Of a stretch of 64,000 nucleotides of DNA, positions 1 to 15,000 are shown one piece after another. Source of the stretch: Berberis thunbergii (lineage: Eukaryota > Streptophyta > Magnoliopsida > Ranunculales > Berberidaceae); assembly GCA_003290165.1 (NCBI GenBank), contig QNQO01000835.1:310001-374000 (forward strand). The letters run 5' to 3'. The position numbers and the translations under genes were made by a program. The first letter of the stretch is position 1; each line of letters starts with the position of its first letter. The notes under the pieces were generated by a model. The model saw nothing but the letters and a program-made list of their open reading frames with translations, did not search any database and was not told where the DNA came from.

Positions 1-63
1 GCAAAGCCAATTTTGCGCTTCCACCATGAATAAGAAACAGTACTAAATGAGAGAGCAGCTTAC

Positions 64-3000
64 AGGATGACGAGGATCTGCAAGCATGGGGAAAAGACCT
101 CTGACTATTAATGACTGCCTTGCCTGTCCAACATCATCAGAAGAATACACTCATGTTAGACAACCGCTGATGAAACAGAGTGGATATAGATAAGAGTCAC
201 ATTTATGTGATCTCTGAGTAAAACCAGTAAGTGGATAAGTTACAAATGATCAAACCATTGGCCTACCTCAAAAGCACCAGTGAAACTCCACTTCAGTTGA
301 TTTGTCTTGAGCCGAGGGATAACAACTGATAAGACGGGCATAATTGGCCTATACTTGGCAATCAATCTGCATTCATATCAAACATTCAAAGACGCCGTAA
401 ACAGGGCATAAGATGATGACTACATGTTGTACATGAAGATGCATAGAAGACGGACGTCATGTGTCACAACTAGTATTAGACTGCCTTTAGCAAGTGTATC
501 TTCAATACATTGTGAATAATACGTAAAGTGCTTAAAGCATGATTTTAACTATATATGATGATAAGAACAGAGGCCCCATACCCTTTAAATTCTTTAATTA
601 CTGGATACATGAGCATGATTTTTTCAAAACTGTGGAAGAAGCATGGGAACTGCAGGTAACTGGCAATCCGATGTACAAGTTTGTTACAAAGTTAAAGAGG
701 GTAAAACAATGTCTAGCTACATGGAGAAGAGCTGGATTCAACAAAGCAAGCACCCAAGTTGAAAATGCAAGGTAAACTATGGTCCAAGCACAACAAGTTT
801 TGCACACACGAGTCATTAATACCCAACCTGTTCCACAATCTCTACTGCTTGCAGAAAGAGAAGCAGTCAGGCAGTATGCAAGAGCAGCTAGGAATGAGGA
901 GTCTGAGCTCCACCAAAAGGCTAGATCTCAAATGTTCAAGCTAGGGGACCAAAACAACGTCTATTTTCATGGGTTCATCAAAGAGAGAAGAGCACAGAAC
1001 AGGATTCTTAGCATCTACAATAGTCAAGGAGTTAAACTTGAAGAACCTGAGGAGATTGAATCTGAATGTCTTTCCTTCTTTGGTGAGGTATTTGCAGGAG
1101 CGCGTGATCAGGAAGACACATTCAGGACAACATAATGCTAGCTCATGAACTAGTCCGGAATTATCACAGAGATCGCGGCCCACCTAGATGTGCAGCCAAG
1201 ATTGACCTTTGAAAGGCCTATAACATGGTCAGATGGGATGCGATCTTGCATTTACTTGCTACATTCAAATTCCCAGACAGATTCATCAACTGGGTCAGAG
1301 AGTGCATAACTACACCTAAATTCTCCATATGCATCAATGGGTCACCTAAAGGATACTTTGCATCCAAGAGAGGTATACGCCAGGGATGCCCTATGTCTCC
1401 GTACTTGTTTGTGATGGTGATGGAGATATTACATGTCATGCTAATAAGGAAAGTACAGGAAGGAAACTACAAGCTACATTACAGATGCAATGACCCAGTC
1501 TTAACGCATATTTTGCTTTGCTGATGACTTGGTGGCTTTTTTCTATGGAAACAGTCAGTCCGCAGCAGCTCTAGCAGAGGTCTGCAAGATTTTAAAACAT
1601 GCACAGGGCTGGAAGTTAATCATAACAAGAGCACGCTATACTTAGCAGGAGTCACCACTCAGGAAGAAGACGCAATCAAGACTCATCTCCCCTTCAATGT
1701 TGGTAGCCTACCAGTGAAATACTTAGGTCTGCCAATGATATCCTCCTGTCTATCCCACCAGCAGTGTGCACCTATTGTGGAGCGCATCAAAAGGAGAATC
1801 AATTCCTGGAAAAATAGGTTCTTATCCTATGCAGGAAGAGTTGTCCTAATTAAAGCTGTATTGGCAAGCATGCACGTCTACTGGACGTCATGCTATGGGC
1901 TTCCCAAGCAGACAATTAAAACAATCAATGCTGTTCTGTGCAATTTTTTATGGTCGGGGGAGGAATCAATAACTAAAAAAGCTATGATCAAATGGGACAC
2001 TGTTTGTCATCCTTACTGTGAAGGTGGACTGGGCATTCGTGATATTCAAACAGGGAACGAGGCTGCCACAATGAAACACATCTGGCACATAGTCACTGAT
2101 AAGAATACATTGTGGGTACAATGGGTGAAGAAAAAGCTTATCAAACGCAAAGATTTTTGGCTGATGAATGCTCCCCAGGAAGCTTCCTGGTGCTGGAGGC
2201 GAGTCCTAGAAAGCAGGGAAAAAGCCTGCTCTTTAGTACTACATCTGATAGGAAATGGTGAGCACACTTCGTTATGGAAGGAACCCTGGCATCCGCTTGG
2301 GTTGTTAATGGAGAGATTCCCTCACGAGCTCTTATATGACTCTACCCTTCATAAAAATGCCAAGGTGAGTGCATTGATTCAAAATGGTACCTGGAACACC
2401 CCACAAGGTTTGAGAGCCTCAATTGATGAAATAAATAGCTATCTGCATTGCGTTGAAATAGATGAAACCAAGGATGATGAGATAGTATGGACAACAGGAT
2501 CGAATGGAACTTACCAAATGAAAGCTACCTATAATGCTTTGAGAATCAGAAACAGGGAGGTCGATTGGGCTCCTGTTGTTTGGTTCAAAGGGAATGTCCC
2601 TTGGCATAGTTTCATAACTTGGCTCCTAGCTCATGGTGCATTGAAAACACTTACCAAGCTTAAGAAATAGGGTAAGTCACAGACTGACTCGTGTCCTATG
2701 TGCGCACATGATACACAAACAGAGGACCACCTATTCTTCAAGTGCACTTACATACAATTTGTATGGAAATATACGTTATTCTATCTAGGCTACTCTAGAC
2801 AAATCAAGGGCTGGGAGGATGAACTGCAGTGGTGTCTACAAAACTTTCAGGGAAACAAATTTGCTGTGCTTCTCAAGAAAGTGACACTTAATGCTACAAT
2901 CTATCATATTTAGGCTGAACGAAACAGAAGATTGTATCAGCAGTTATATGTAGTGGGAACTGAACTAGTGAAGCGTATATATGCAGATGTTCGACTAAAG

Positions 3001-6000
3001 TTCAGTGATACTGAATGGACTGCTGACGACACTCAGCAAAACAGGCAGCTATGTGACAGGTGGGGATTGAACATTCAGTTCCAGGCTCCTGCTCCAATCA
3101 TTTGTGCTTGGGAAAAACCTGAGCCAGGATGGTGCAAGCTCAATTCTGATGGATCTATGCAAGCAACAAGGGGAGGGTATGGTGCCATCATTCGAAATGA
3201 ACAAGGTGCAGTTGTGGCAGCTTGCGAAGGCGAAGACCAAGCACATTCAGTCATAAAGCATGAATTGCAAGGATTAGAAGCAGGACTTATATTAGCTAAA
3301 AGGCACAGAATAAGGAAACTAGAAATCAGCACTGACTCACGCAGCATGCTCCTTCAATTAACAAACAAGAAACAAGTGGCATGGGACCTTCGTCATGCAC
3401 ATGGCAGGATAATCTGAGAACTGGGACAATTGGAGCAGTACAAGCTAAAGCACCACTACAGGGAAACTAACAAAGCAGCTGATCTTTTGGCGAAGACATC
3501 CAAATCTTAGCTTAGTTGAGATTATTCCTAGCTCCTTTGCTGAGGATTTGAAGAAAATAGTTTATGAAGATAGAATAGGGAAAACCTATATGAGAATGTA
3601 ACATGACTATTTTCTTACTAGGTTTGGGGATCCTAAATAAACCCCGACTCAATTTCCAAAAAAAAAAAATGCTTAAATTAGGATATTTGGCTATAATAAT
3701 TTAGTAGGGGTAAAAAGTTGAAAGTAAACATAAAAGTCACTTCCCTAAAAGCAACAAAAGCTATCACAAATATTTTTTAGCCTCTGCTTTTAAAACCAAG
3801 TTACGGTTACCAAACTAAAAATCCACAAGCCAAAATGCACGAATCCCAATCCAAAAATAAGTTGAATATGCGGCAAAGATAGTACCTTGCAGCTCTTCCT
3901 GATGAAGTGAAGCAGATTATAACAGATGCCTTCACCTTGATTGCTGCACGAACCTACAGGAAAAATATACTGGGTTACAATCTTGTGGACAAAGGCCCCT
4001 ATTTGTGGATTCACAATCACTAAACCATAGAGTCACATAGTTACAAGGAAATTACCGCAGACGAAGCAATAGATTCTAAATGGGTCATTGGTTCTCCAAC
4101 ATATTTCATAGTTTTCTTAAAATACAGATCCTGGTGGAAAACCTTTTCTGCCTGCACATTTGCACAAAATTTTTATGGAAACTATTCTAGTTGGTGACCT
4201 CAACTTTCTGATCCATAAGCTAGAAAAGAAAGACCATCTCCATTTACCTCTGCACAAATTTTACCAATGATTGAAATAGTCTCAATTGGATATAGGCCCC
4301 GAAGAGTTTCAGCACCAAGAAGTATAGCATCAGTACCTGCAATAGTTGACAAAGAGCAAAATTCAACATAAATTGTGACTTCCTAAAATAATCTACGCCA
4401 TGAATCTGGTTCTATCATTGGAATGTACAAATCCTACTTTGCAAAACCATAGAACATAATGACATACCATCCAATACAGCATTAGCAACATCAGTTGCTT
4501 CTGCACGGGTTGGTCTTAGGTTATCAGTCATACTGTCCACAACACGAGTAACAACCGCGGCTTTTCCAGCCATGTTACACTTGTAAACAGCGGTCTTTTG
4601 GAATAAGAACACCTGCAAAATCAAAGGGTCATCAGCAGCCATTTTTTTTAGGAAGCCAGCAAGGTATCTCTAAGGAGGGGCTTTCTACTAGGAATCCTAG
4701 CACTGAAATGTCAATTATGTGATTGGTGATGCAAGGTGTTGTAGTGAGATTGGAATAACTTTTATCTAATTATTTTTCAATGAATATTTCATTTTCATTT
4801 TCATTATAAACGACACTAACAAATATGTAAGTTAGATAAGTTGAAGTAAGCAATATTATGGAATTAGATTAGTAATATTAATATTTAGAATAATTGGGCC
4901 TATTTAACAAGAGCCCAAAATAGTAGTTAGGCATTATTAGCCAATTAGGGTTAGGATTAGGGGTGGGCACAGAATGCGATGGGACGTGATGGACTTCATC
5001 TCTATCCCATCCCGTTTGTTCAAGACCGAGACGGGATCGGAACGGGATGAACATGTACTAAATATTGGATTGAAAATTTAACATGCAAGATTGAAAATTT
5101 TAAAACCGAATACACAACTCAACTCTACTTAAGTTTCCATGGTGATGGACTTAAAGGTTTTGGGTAGGGATAAATCCTTTGCAAATTTGTAACACAAACT
5201 AAATTCAAATCAATAGTAAAGCCAGGATACTACATAGTAAGCTTACCTTGTTCAAGACTATTTGGCTTAATTTAGGTGGATGGTCATTGAATTATGTTAA
5301 GTCACGAGGCAGCTCTTGGGGTAGATAAAATTACTCCAACCACAAGCTCACTTTTCTGAAGAGTTCTTATTCGAGAATAGAAATGGTGTGGCTATTACTT
5401 GCAAGCAACTCTTGAATAGTTGCATTTTTTTCCCTACTCCCTAAAGTTGTGTGAAGGGTAGGAGTTTTTTACTTCTCTATGCAGTTTGTTCATAGAGGAT
5501 CCACAACTTAGCTAAAATTCATTGCTTCTAAAAGCTAAAAGTCATTGCTTGAAGTTATATAGTTGCTAACGTTTTAGAAGCAAATTTCCCTCCTTATTAG
5601 CCTTCTATATATTATATTTAGACTAGGGGTGGGCAAACGGGTCGAGGATCCGCGGGTTCAAACCGAACCGGACCGTTTTGAGCAAAACGGTCCGGATTTT
5701 AATTTTGAATTTCTTGATACGGTTCGGATCGGTCCGGATCCGTTATAAAACGGTCCGGTCCCGGTTTCTGTTTTTTAAAACGAAACGGTCCGGGTTGGAC
5801 CCGTCCGGACCGTTTCAAATCGAATTTACTATATAAACCTAAACCAAACCCTAAACCTAAAACACTTTCTCCAACTCAACAACTGCAACCCCAAAAAACC
5901 CACCACGATTTCATCATCTTCTTCCAATTCAAGTCACCGATTTCATCATCTAAATCCTCTCCTCTCTCTGTCACTCGACTCTCTCCTCTCTTTGATCTTT

Positions 6001-9000
6001 GTCTCTGTATCGAGAAGGGGAAGGAGATCTCCCTCTCCTCTCTCTGTTCTCTGTCTCGAGAAGGGGAAGGAGATCTCCCTCTCCTCTCCTCTCCTCTCTC
6101 TGTCTCTGTGTCGAAAAGCTCTGTCTCTGTGTCAAGAAGAAGTTGCAGCAGCCGCGAGACCAAGAAGAGGATGAGCCGAAGAAAAGGTAGAGAAGCAGCT
6201 GGAGATCTCATCTCAGTCTCCTCTCTCTCGGTCTCTGTCTCGAGAAGAAGCAGATCTCCTCAAGAAGCAGATGATATCTCCTCTCTGAATCAGTAGGATC
6301 TCATCTCCGTCTCCTCTTCAGATCTACTCCTTCCTCTTCTGTTGATCCATGAAGGATGATGATGGATCGATGATTTCTGTTGATGGATCGATGATTTATG
6401 TTGATGGATGATGATTTATGTTGATCGATGATGAAGATGACGGATCGATGATGAAGATGATGGTATATGGATCGATGATGAAGATGATGGTATATGGATG
6501 ATGATTTCTGTTGAATCGATGATGGATGATGGTATATGGATCGATGATGAATCTGTTCACCAATTTTTTTATTTTTTTTCTGTTTAATCTGATGATATAT
6601 TGATATGCTTTTGTATGATTTTCTGTTTAATGATTCAATTTTTTCTACCCGTTTAAACATAATATATCATTAAAATTGTAATATATCATTACAATTTTTG
6701 TTTTCTTGTTCTTTTGTAGGGACTGGTTGAATCCAAATCTCTTCAAGTAGATTTCCGTGGTCGTTTCATTTCTTAATGGGTCACTACTCTTTTTCTCTGT
6801 ACATGTTGTTCATCAGTAGCAATTACTGGATTTTTTTTTTTATTGAGAACAGAACGCAATATCGGGGTTGCAGTTGAGAGTGGGTTGGCCTATGTAGTGA
6901 AAGATCAGCCAAATGAATGTCTTTTCTTGATTCAACTGAATGTTTTGCTATTCTATTGCAATTATGAGAAAACAATGCCCGTTAGAAGTAATGGGACTGT
7001 TATATTTACCTACAATGGTTTGGATGTGTTTCATTGTCATTCTTGTATGCTTTTCTGTTAAATTGGTGAACAGATTCATCCGTTTATATTGATATTCTCT
7101 GTCTCGAAAATTTTCATAAATGGGTGTGGAACCGTTTGGAACCGTGAAACCAAACCGTTCTAAACGGTTCGAGTTAGGTTCGGTTCCAATTATCAAAATG
7201 AAGGGATCCGGACCGGACCGAATCCGTTAAAATGTAAACGGTTCGAGTCAGGAACCTTCAAATTTGGAACCGATCCGGACCGTGCCCACCCCTAATTTAG
7301 ACTAGCATATGGAAACTTTATGAGAATAAAATAGTCATGTCAATAAATAAAATAGCAAATAAAATAGCCATGTCAACAAATAGTTTCATAATTATATACT
7401 ACATAGTTCATATTAAATATTAAAAATTAGTTCAGGACGAGACAGAATAGATTGAAAATCTCCATCCCGATCTCATCCCACTCTAGATCGGGACGAAACG
7501 GGATTGGGATGGGATTGATCAATCCCAATACGACCTGAAAAAATCGGGATGGAACGGGGGATCACGGGATGGGATGCACACACCTAGTTAGGATTGTTAA
7601 CTTGCCAGAGAAATTAGGATAATTATGAATAAGGCAAAGGTTGTTCATTGTTATTCGGTTGATTATTGAAAGAATATTTGACTTCTTAGTTATTTTCCTT
7701 CAGTCTTTACTATTGTTATTTTGATTACTATTCATTAATTTGAGTATTACTTCGTTTAATTTAGCTATATTATTTCGTTTATCCCTTTAGCTCTATCAAT
7801 TGGTATCAAAGCTGAAGCGCTCCTTTCGTATGACGAAAACAAGATTAGACACATACGCAAAAGAAGAAAGAACCAAGGCAATTGAAACCATGGAAGATTG
7901 TGCTAAGTTCCTTGCATGCAAAGCTTAAACAAAAAAGAACTCGCAGCGGCGACAATTGGAAGGACAAGCTCGCATGACTGAAACAACAACCTTAGAAAGA
8001 TAGATAAAGCAATGGAATAGAAACTGAAGAGGATGGAACTAATGATGCGAAAGTTTATGGCAGGCAACAAAGGGCCCAACCGACAACAAACAACACCATT
8101 GACGTCGGCACAGCCACTGAACAACCCACCATCCAGGTCGATCGACCTTCTCTACCCAATTTTGATTGCAACCTCCCAGCCACCTTCCCATCTAACAATC
8201 CCAACCTCCCCTGGCTAATCAACGCAATGCCTCCCCCCTCTTCCATAGTCAATTAATCACCTTCCCACAGTCGATCGACCTCCTTTTTTCTCAACAATCG
8301 AACAACCCCACTAACTCCCCTCCTCTATCGATCGCCCCTTTCTTCTTCGACCGCAATCCTCTGTGGAAGGGTTGTTAGCCAATACTCCGCTATTGATCAT
8401 CCTCCTCATCACCTACAACCCATTGTCCAGAAAAATCAATCCCCAAGCAGCTATTTCCAACCACCTAGACCTCCCTCGCAGCCCTCTCCTTTTATCACCA
8501 CCCACACAGTCTTTTTGTGAGGTTCTACATCACAACCACCGGCTTTCCACACCTCCCCTTCCCTCGACCTTGCCCAGAGACCCTCTCTTTGAACCCTTAT
8601 GCCATACAATACTTTCATAATTCCCAACAAGCCGTATATGACCCAAATTTGAGTAGCTGGTTAAACCCTAATTTCCTCCCACAATATCAACCTCCTACCT
8701 ACTCCAATTTTTTGTCACAAAATCATCTTCCCCTTGGGTTGAATCTTTTAAGAGATGCCTGAAGGTTTGGAGTCTCCTCTGAACTTTTTGTTGCAGATAT
8801 GACTGAGTTACCACATGAACATGCCAGACAGTAGGCGAAAGACCCACAAAGAGATCATAATCCGGTCCACTGCTCAAGACAGTTTCGACCATCTTTTGAT
8901 CAAGGTAGAGAATTTGGCAGAGGTGGCAATCATCATCTCCAACCACCTAATTTAGGTGATCAGAACTTTGGTAAAGGTACTTATTTTGATAATTATCAGT

Positions 9001-12000
9001 TAGCTCGGTTGATAACTGTCCTGAAGCGTTGAGATAGTACAGGTCTAAAACTCGATATGCCTTCTTATGATGGAGTTGCCTTGGCTGATGCTTGATGCTT
9101 TTATGGATTAGTTGGAGATTGACTGTATTCTTGATTTTAAGCAATGTTAGTGAATCGTAAATCGTATTGTAAATCGTAACATGTAAGATTTAGATTTAAT
9201 CGTAAATCGTATCGTAAATCGTAAGATTTTTTAATTATAATATATATAGCTAAGGAAATATAAAGCTAAGGAAATAAGGGTTTACAAAAAGTTTTCTTTT
9301 AGGGATCGTTTTTTTACTTTAAAAGATAGAAATAAGGGTTTACAAAAAGTTTTCTTTTAGGGATCGTTTTTTTACTTTAAAAGATAAAAACATTGTCTAA
9401 AAATTATGGTTTAAAAATGATTATAAAGTTCTTTAAGGGTTTAATTACAATATTTAATAACAAATATCTGTTTAGCGGTAAAAATAGAATTTTTCCCAAT
9501 TCTCATACACTCACAGACAACATATTCTCAAGCTAGAGTTCCTCAACTCAAACAGAAAGAACAAAAGGCAAAACAGAGAGTTATCTCAAACAATCTTCAG
9601 AAACCAATATGAAACAATCTTCAGAAACCGATGGGATATCGACATTGAAAAGGTAAACAGAGGGTTTAAGAAAAGCAAAGAGAAGGACGTTCTTCTTCTT
9701 CTTCTTCAACAATCTGATTATCAACTCCTTCTTCAACAATCGGTCGAAGTAGCTTGTTCTTTGAACCGATATGAAGCGAAAACAGCTCGAGAAGGAGCAA
9801 ATCCGAGCGGATCTGAGCTGGATCTGAGGGATTGGCCTCGACAAGCGGTGGATCTGAGTCAGAAACGAGGGAATGAGGACGCTTTCTCTGTTCTTCTTCT
9901 TCCCTATCTCTGTTCTTCTTCTTCCCTTTCTCTGTTTCGGTGGATCTTCTTCTTCCCTATCTCTGTTCTTCTTCCCTTTTTTTTTTCTGTTCTTCTTCTT
10001 CCCTATCTCTGTTCTTCTTCTTCCCTTTCTCTGTTTCGGTGGATCTTCTTCTTCCCTTTCTCTGTTCCTTCTTCCCAATCTCTGTTCTTCTTCTTCCTTT
10101 TTTTTTCTGTTGGATTTCTCGCGCTTTATAAATCGAACGATTGTCGTTCAATCGCACTCAACGATTTCTTTCCTAAATCGGAGACGATTCACTCCGATTT
10201 GGGTGAAATCCGATTTATTTATCGATTCACATCGTTTGCATGCCGAGTCGAGTCAAATCGCCGATTTGACTCGCGATTTGTACCGATTCATACAACACTG
10301 ATTTTAAGAACATCTAAAGTTCGAAGGCGGTACAATTAGGGGCTACCAAGTTAAAGAGTATGCAAATCTTTAGTGGTAGGAGGAATGGACACGTCGAACA
10401 ACAATGAGGTTACCTCATGTTAACAATTTGGATGATATGCGTGAGTTGATGCAATCTGTTTTTATTCCTATGGATTATGAGCGTGAACTCTTTGGACGAT
10501 TAATAAGAGTTACCTAGCATGTGCGCACACTTAATGATTATGCTACAAAATTATGTCCTTTATATATGTGCGCTAAGCCCAATGAACCAAAATGACAAAC
10601 AACCTTTCGTTTCTACCATGGTTTGGATATACGAATCGAGTATGTTTTGGCATTAGAAGAGTTTAATACACTTTCGGCTAAGAATATGGCTAAACGTGCA
10701 GAAACAAAGTTACAATTGCAAGACCGCTCTGAGAAGACTTTGGTGCCCCTACCACACACTTCTTACACATACTGAGGGTCCTCTCAAGTGTTTTAGGTGT
10801 GGTCAGCCTAGCCATGTATGCAGTAATTGTCCAATAGGGAAGTAGTATACTATCAGATGCAACTAGTGCATAGGTCCATCCGGTTGATGGTGAACGCGAA
10901 TTTATTTCCTTAGTGGCATAAAGCACAACTAGCACCCTTTTTTAATGGACAAACTTATTCAACCCAGGGAGGTTGATGTAAGCAATATTAGCAATATTAT
11001 GGTATTAGATTAGTAATATAAATATCAAGAATAATTTGGCATATTAAGAGCCCAAAATAGTAGTTATGGTATTATTAGCCAAATAGGGTAAGGATTGTTA
11101 ACTTGCCGGAGAAGTTAGGTCAATTAAAAATATGTAAAGGATTATTAATTGTTATTCGGTTGATTATTGAAAGAATATTTGATTTCTTAGTTATTTTCCT
11201 TCAGTCTTTATTATTGTTCAGCTTTAATTCTTCATTTATTTCTTTAGTTCTATCATAAGTTTAAAAATAAATAAAAAAAAAAAAAAAAAATATAACTATG
11301 ACATGTAAAGATCCTATGATTTCAAATCAATATATGTATTTTGTATTCATTGGGAGGATGCATAAAGAACAAATTGGTTTCATTGGGAGGCCTTGAGTAA
11401 GGAGGGATCTCTTACAGGTGGGTTTAGTCATAATAGTGACCATACAACATTTGATTCTTAATAAAAGGCTTTTTGTTTTTTTGCCAAAAGATAAAAATGG
11501 GCCAGCCTACGGATTTAACCTTTATCACAGATGAACTAACATCACAAACCACATATCACAATGGATAATAGATAAACTTAGCAGTCATTCACATATTATT
11601 TTATTAATTGTTTGTAAATCATAATTTCAAAGCTTCACCTTTTCAGGCGGTAGATCTATGCCGAGGTTTCCACGAGAAAGGATAATTCCATCTGCTTCTT
11701 GTAAGATCTCATCGAAATGGATCAAACCCTGGCAGAAATATGTGAAAGAAAGATTGCAAGTTAGATGAAAATTCATAAGTAACTACGACGGGAGTTAATA
11801 AATGACCCTTCGAACACGCTTGTCATCATCCACCTCACCTCCACGTTTTCAATCTTTGCGAAGATGTGAGTTTGACTCAGATCACCCAATTTTGAAAGGA
11901 ATTCACGACACTGCAGTATATACAAAGAACGGAGACAAAAAACAAATAATAAGTTTCAGTAGCCTTAGCCTTAAAAGAGAGAAAGGTTTCACACTTCATC

Positions 12001-15000
12001 CTGATTCATCCCATTTAAATCCTCACAACGGTGAATTCATGGATGCTCTTACACGAAGGGCATATTATATAATATTGAAACCTCCGAAGAGCATTATTGA
12101 TGAAAATCCCAAAGTATGCATTTACATATGGAAGGCCTCCAGCCCCAATATAGGATCCAAATATAAAAGTCAGTAGGATATACCTCGCCTTAAACAATAA
12201 CATGAAACATGGTTTGACACTTTGAACGCATTATGTGCCACAAGACCTTGCAGATTGGGATGAAAAACACCAAATAGCAATGCAAAGTTATACATTTTTA
12301 CACTACGGTTGGAGACCACTTCATATTTCCAACACCCCACCAGAGATTCCCTAAGCCTTGAAGGTAACAAAGAATAAGTTAAAGAAAAACTAATTAAGAA
12401 AAATCCTTACTTGGCGAACATCTTCAGCATGACGAGTATATGACAACGAGATGAAATCAATATTGTTGCGAACACCCCATGTACTTATGACCTGAAATAG
12501 TTATTAGACAACAAAGTTATCACCTGTTCAAAGTTTTGAGGTAAAACCTATCCACTAGCCATAGTGTTAAAAATACATTAATGATAATAAAAAAATTAGA
12601 TCAAAACACGCAATCTAAGGAGCTTTGAGTGAATCTGAGTTCTTTGAATTGACTAAAATTGAGGGTGCCTAAAAACCAACTTTCAAAAATGATATGTATC
12701 CAAAGTTCACCAAACCTAATTATGAAAAACATATAAACGGATGTGAATAGTGTTCTCTAAAATATGGATGTGAATCAACGAAAACTTACTTCTTTATCTT
12801 TGTCAGTTAGGGTTGGAAGATCAATGTGAACTTGAGAAACATGCAAAGTGAACAATGCCCCAGCCAGGGTGGCAGAATTCTTTACCACACAAACTACATC
12901 TTCCCTTTTTACTTCAGATACCTGCCAGAATTACTGTGATAAAGATGAACTCATGACATGAAATTAAGAAAAGTATCTGGAAAGATTATGTTTCCACTTT
13001 AGCCAACAAAAACTATTATTTTATCCACTGTAAGAGGGAAAAAGGCTAGGCTGATCCACTAAAGTTGTAACTGAGAAAGTACAACCTTAAGGCTAGCGAA
13101 CCAAAATTTCCCCATGTTGGCCAAGTCAAAAGCTCTGGACACTTAACATTAGATGCTTCACTCTAAACTCTCTTACCTCCAACCAAACAGACGTGGTTTC
13201 ACTTCCAGTGAACAGGTACTGACCAAGAAAAATGGTGTCTCCTTTTTTCACAGCCTGCAAAGCACCAAAATTTCACTATTTGATAAATAATGTTCAACCA
13301 AGCTATGAAATAATACCTCAAACAGAGACAAAAAGGTTAAATTTTATTTGATCGTGAAGGCAACGTGATCTTGAGTGAATGAAAGTACTAGTCCGTATAA
13401 CTTTTCCATAGAGTTGGACATGTAAAACATAACTGAGCTACAAGAAAAACAATAGGGAATTTCCAAAGTGTTGTAACAAACAACTACAATTGCATATATG
13501 ATGTTCATTTTGAAACTAATTGGTTCAGCAAATTTTTGTTCACTCATGATTTGTCGTTAAACATATAAGTCAAGGCAAATTTATCATAGTATTACACACT
13601 GGTCAAAACATGAGCTTATAACAACAAGAAGCTTAGAGGGTGTTGGCTTTTGCTTCTGAAGAGACTCGGAAGTCTTAATAAGATGCAGGACACTTTAAAA
13701 AGATTGTTTGTTTTTAGTTTGTTTAGAAGTTGAAGTTCTTATTGGAGTAAGTATCATAGGGGTGTTGATCACTTAGCACTTAGTGCTTAATGAAAATTTA
13801 TTCCAATAATAACCTCACAATAAATTTGTAATGATTGTTACTACCCCTTTTTTTACCAATCATCCCTCTTTTCTCCACCTCCTCTTTACCATGCGAGTAA
13901 TGTCACCACCATCGCCATCACCCTCCCTAACCTCCCCTCTTCCTCCTCATCCCTTTCTTTATCTTCCTCTCTATTGAAGATTATCCAAGGAATGGAGAAG
14001 GATATAAGGTGATTTTTGGTAGTGGTGAAAAGTGATATCAATGGTATTTGGAGGAGAGAAAACAAGTGGCTAACGAGGTTAACATTGGTGGTTTGTAATA
14101 AGTGGTGGTGGACAAAAATGTAAAAAAACTTCAAGTCCGCACCTAAAAATAAACATCATCCTAAAAACAAACACCATTTAGCTAATTCAGTAACCACTTA
14201 AGAAAAACAAACACCACCTTAGTAAAGAGAACTCAGTTTATAAATTTCAATCCTTCTTAGAAAAAATCACTGGTACAAATTTCGACATACTGCAACTATG
14301 AAAGTATGATAATAGCTCACCTTGCCAAGTCCATTGAAATTGATAGGTAACAAGTGCGAAGTGGCCTCTTGCCCTTGATCGGGAATTAGAACAACCAAGG
14401 CCTCTGCCTCAAGAGAAATAGAACCCTCGTTTTTATTTACAACCTGCAACTCGGGGCCTACTGTATCTAACATAACCTGAATTCAATAGCAACAACATGA
14501 TCAACAATTTTAAATAACAAAAGCAACTAAACATAACCAACTGTATTAGTCAATTATCATGGTAGGGGAGAAGAGAACTCACTGCACAGAGTTTCTTGGT
14601 GCTTTTAACAGCTATCTTCAGATTCGTTAGCGTCTCTTGGTGGTACTCAGCATCTCCCCATGAGAAATCAAAACGAGCAACTACAACAAAAACCAAGAAA
14701 ACTAACTTGAATCAATGTGAAACTAAAACTTATAAAAGAAACAGTAAACAAAATTGCGATTCTCCGAAAACATTATAGAGATCATACCAGACATCCCGGC
14801 TTTGAGACAGCCAGTGATCACCTCTACAGATCTCGATTTCGGACCGAGCGTTCCGACAATTTTCGTCATTGCAGGGAAGAAATTCTGCAAGAATCGTCAC
14901 AAAAAGATCCGCAAAACAGTATCACAAAACGCTAACGGAACAACTTAAACTCATTGTCTCAGTATATGCAACCAATAGTTACACCAGTATTTGTAAACCT

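Larger units (their letters stand above)
4842..11255 (+). mobile_element. Non-autonomous Ty3/gypsy-like LTR retrotransposon (family A, copy 1)
   Basis: Sits in the 7.0-kb pyruvate kinase intron, antisense to the gene. LTRs start TGAAGTAAGC/TGATGTAAGC and end TCTATCA. The 5' LTR is 4842-7798, split by a hAT; the 3' LTR is 10974-11255. A 5-base target duplication TAAGT lies at 4837-4841 and 11256-11260. The primer-binding site TGGTATCAAAGC (7801-7812) follows the 5' LTR and resembles the initiator-Met tRNA type. The internal region (7799-10973) has only gag remnants and a hAT at 9142-10300; I see no protease, reverse transcriptase or integrase. A relative lies at about 41740-44622. Confidence 0.85.

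Noticed and set aside
6301..6660. 119-residue minus frame rich in His/Ser/Ile
   Set aside because: Translation of GATGATGGATC simple repeats inside a non-autonomous hAT.
9761..10339. 192-residue plus frame and its neighbours in other frames
   Set aside because: Made of TTCTTCTTCCC simple repeats inside a hAT element; open in several frames for compositional reasons.
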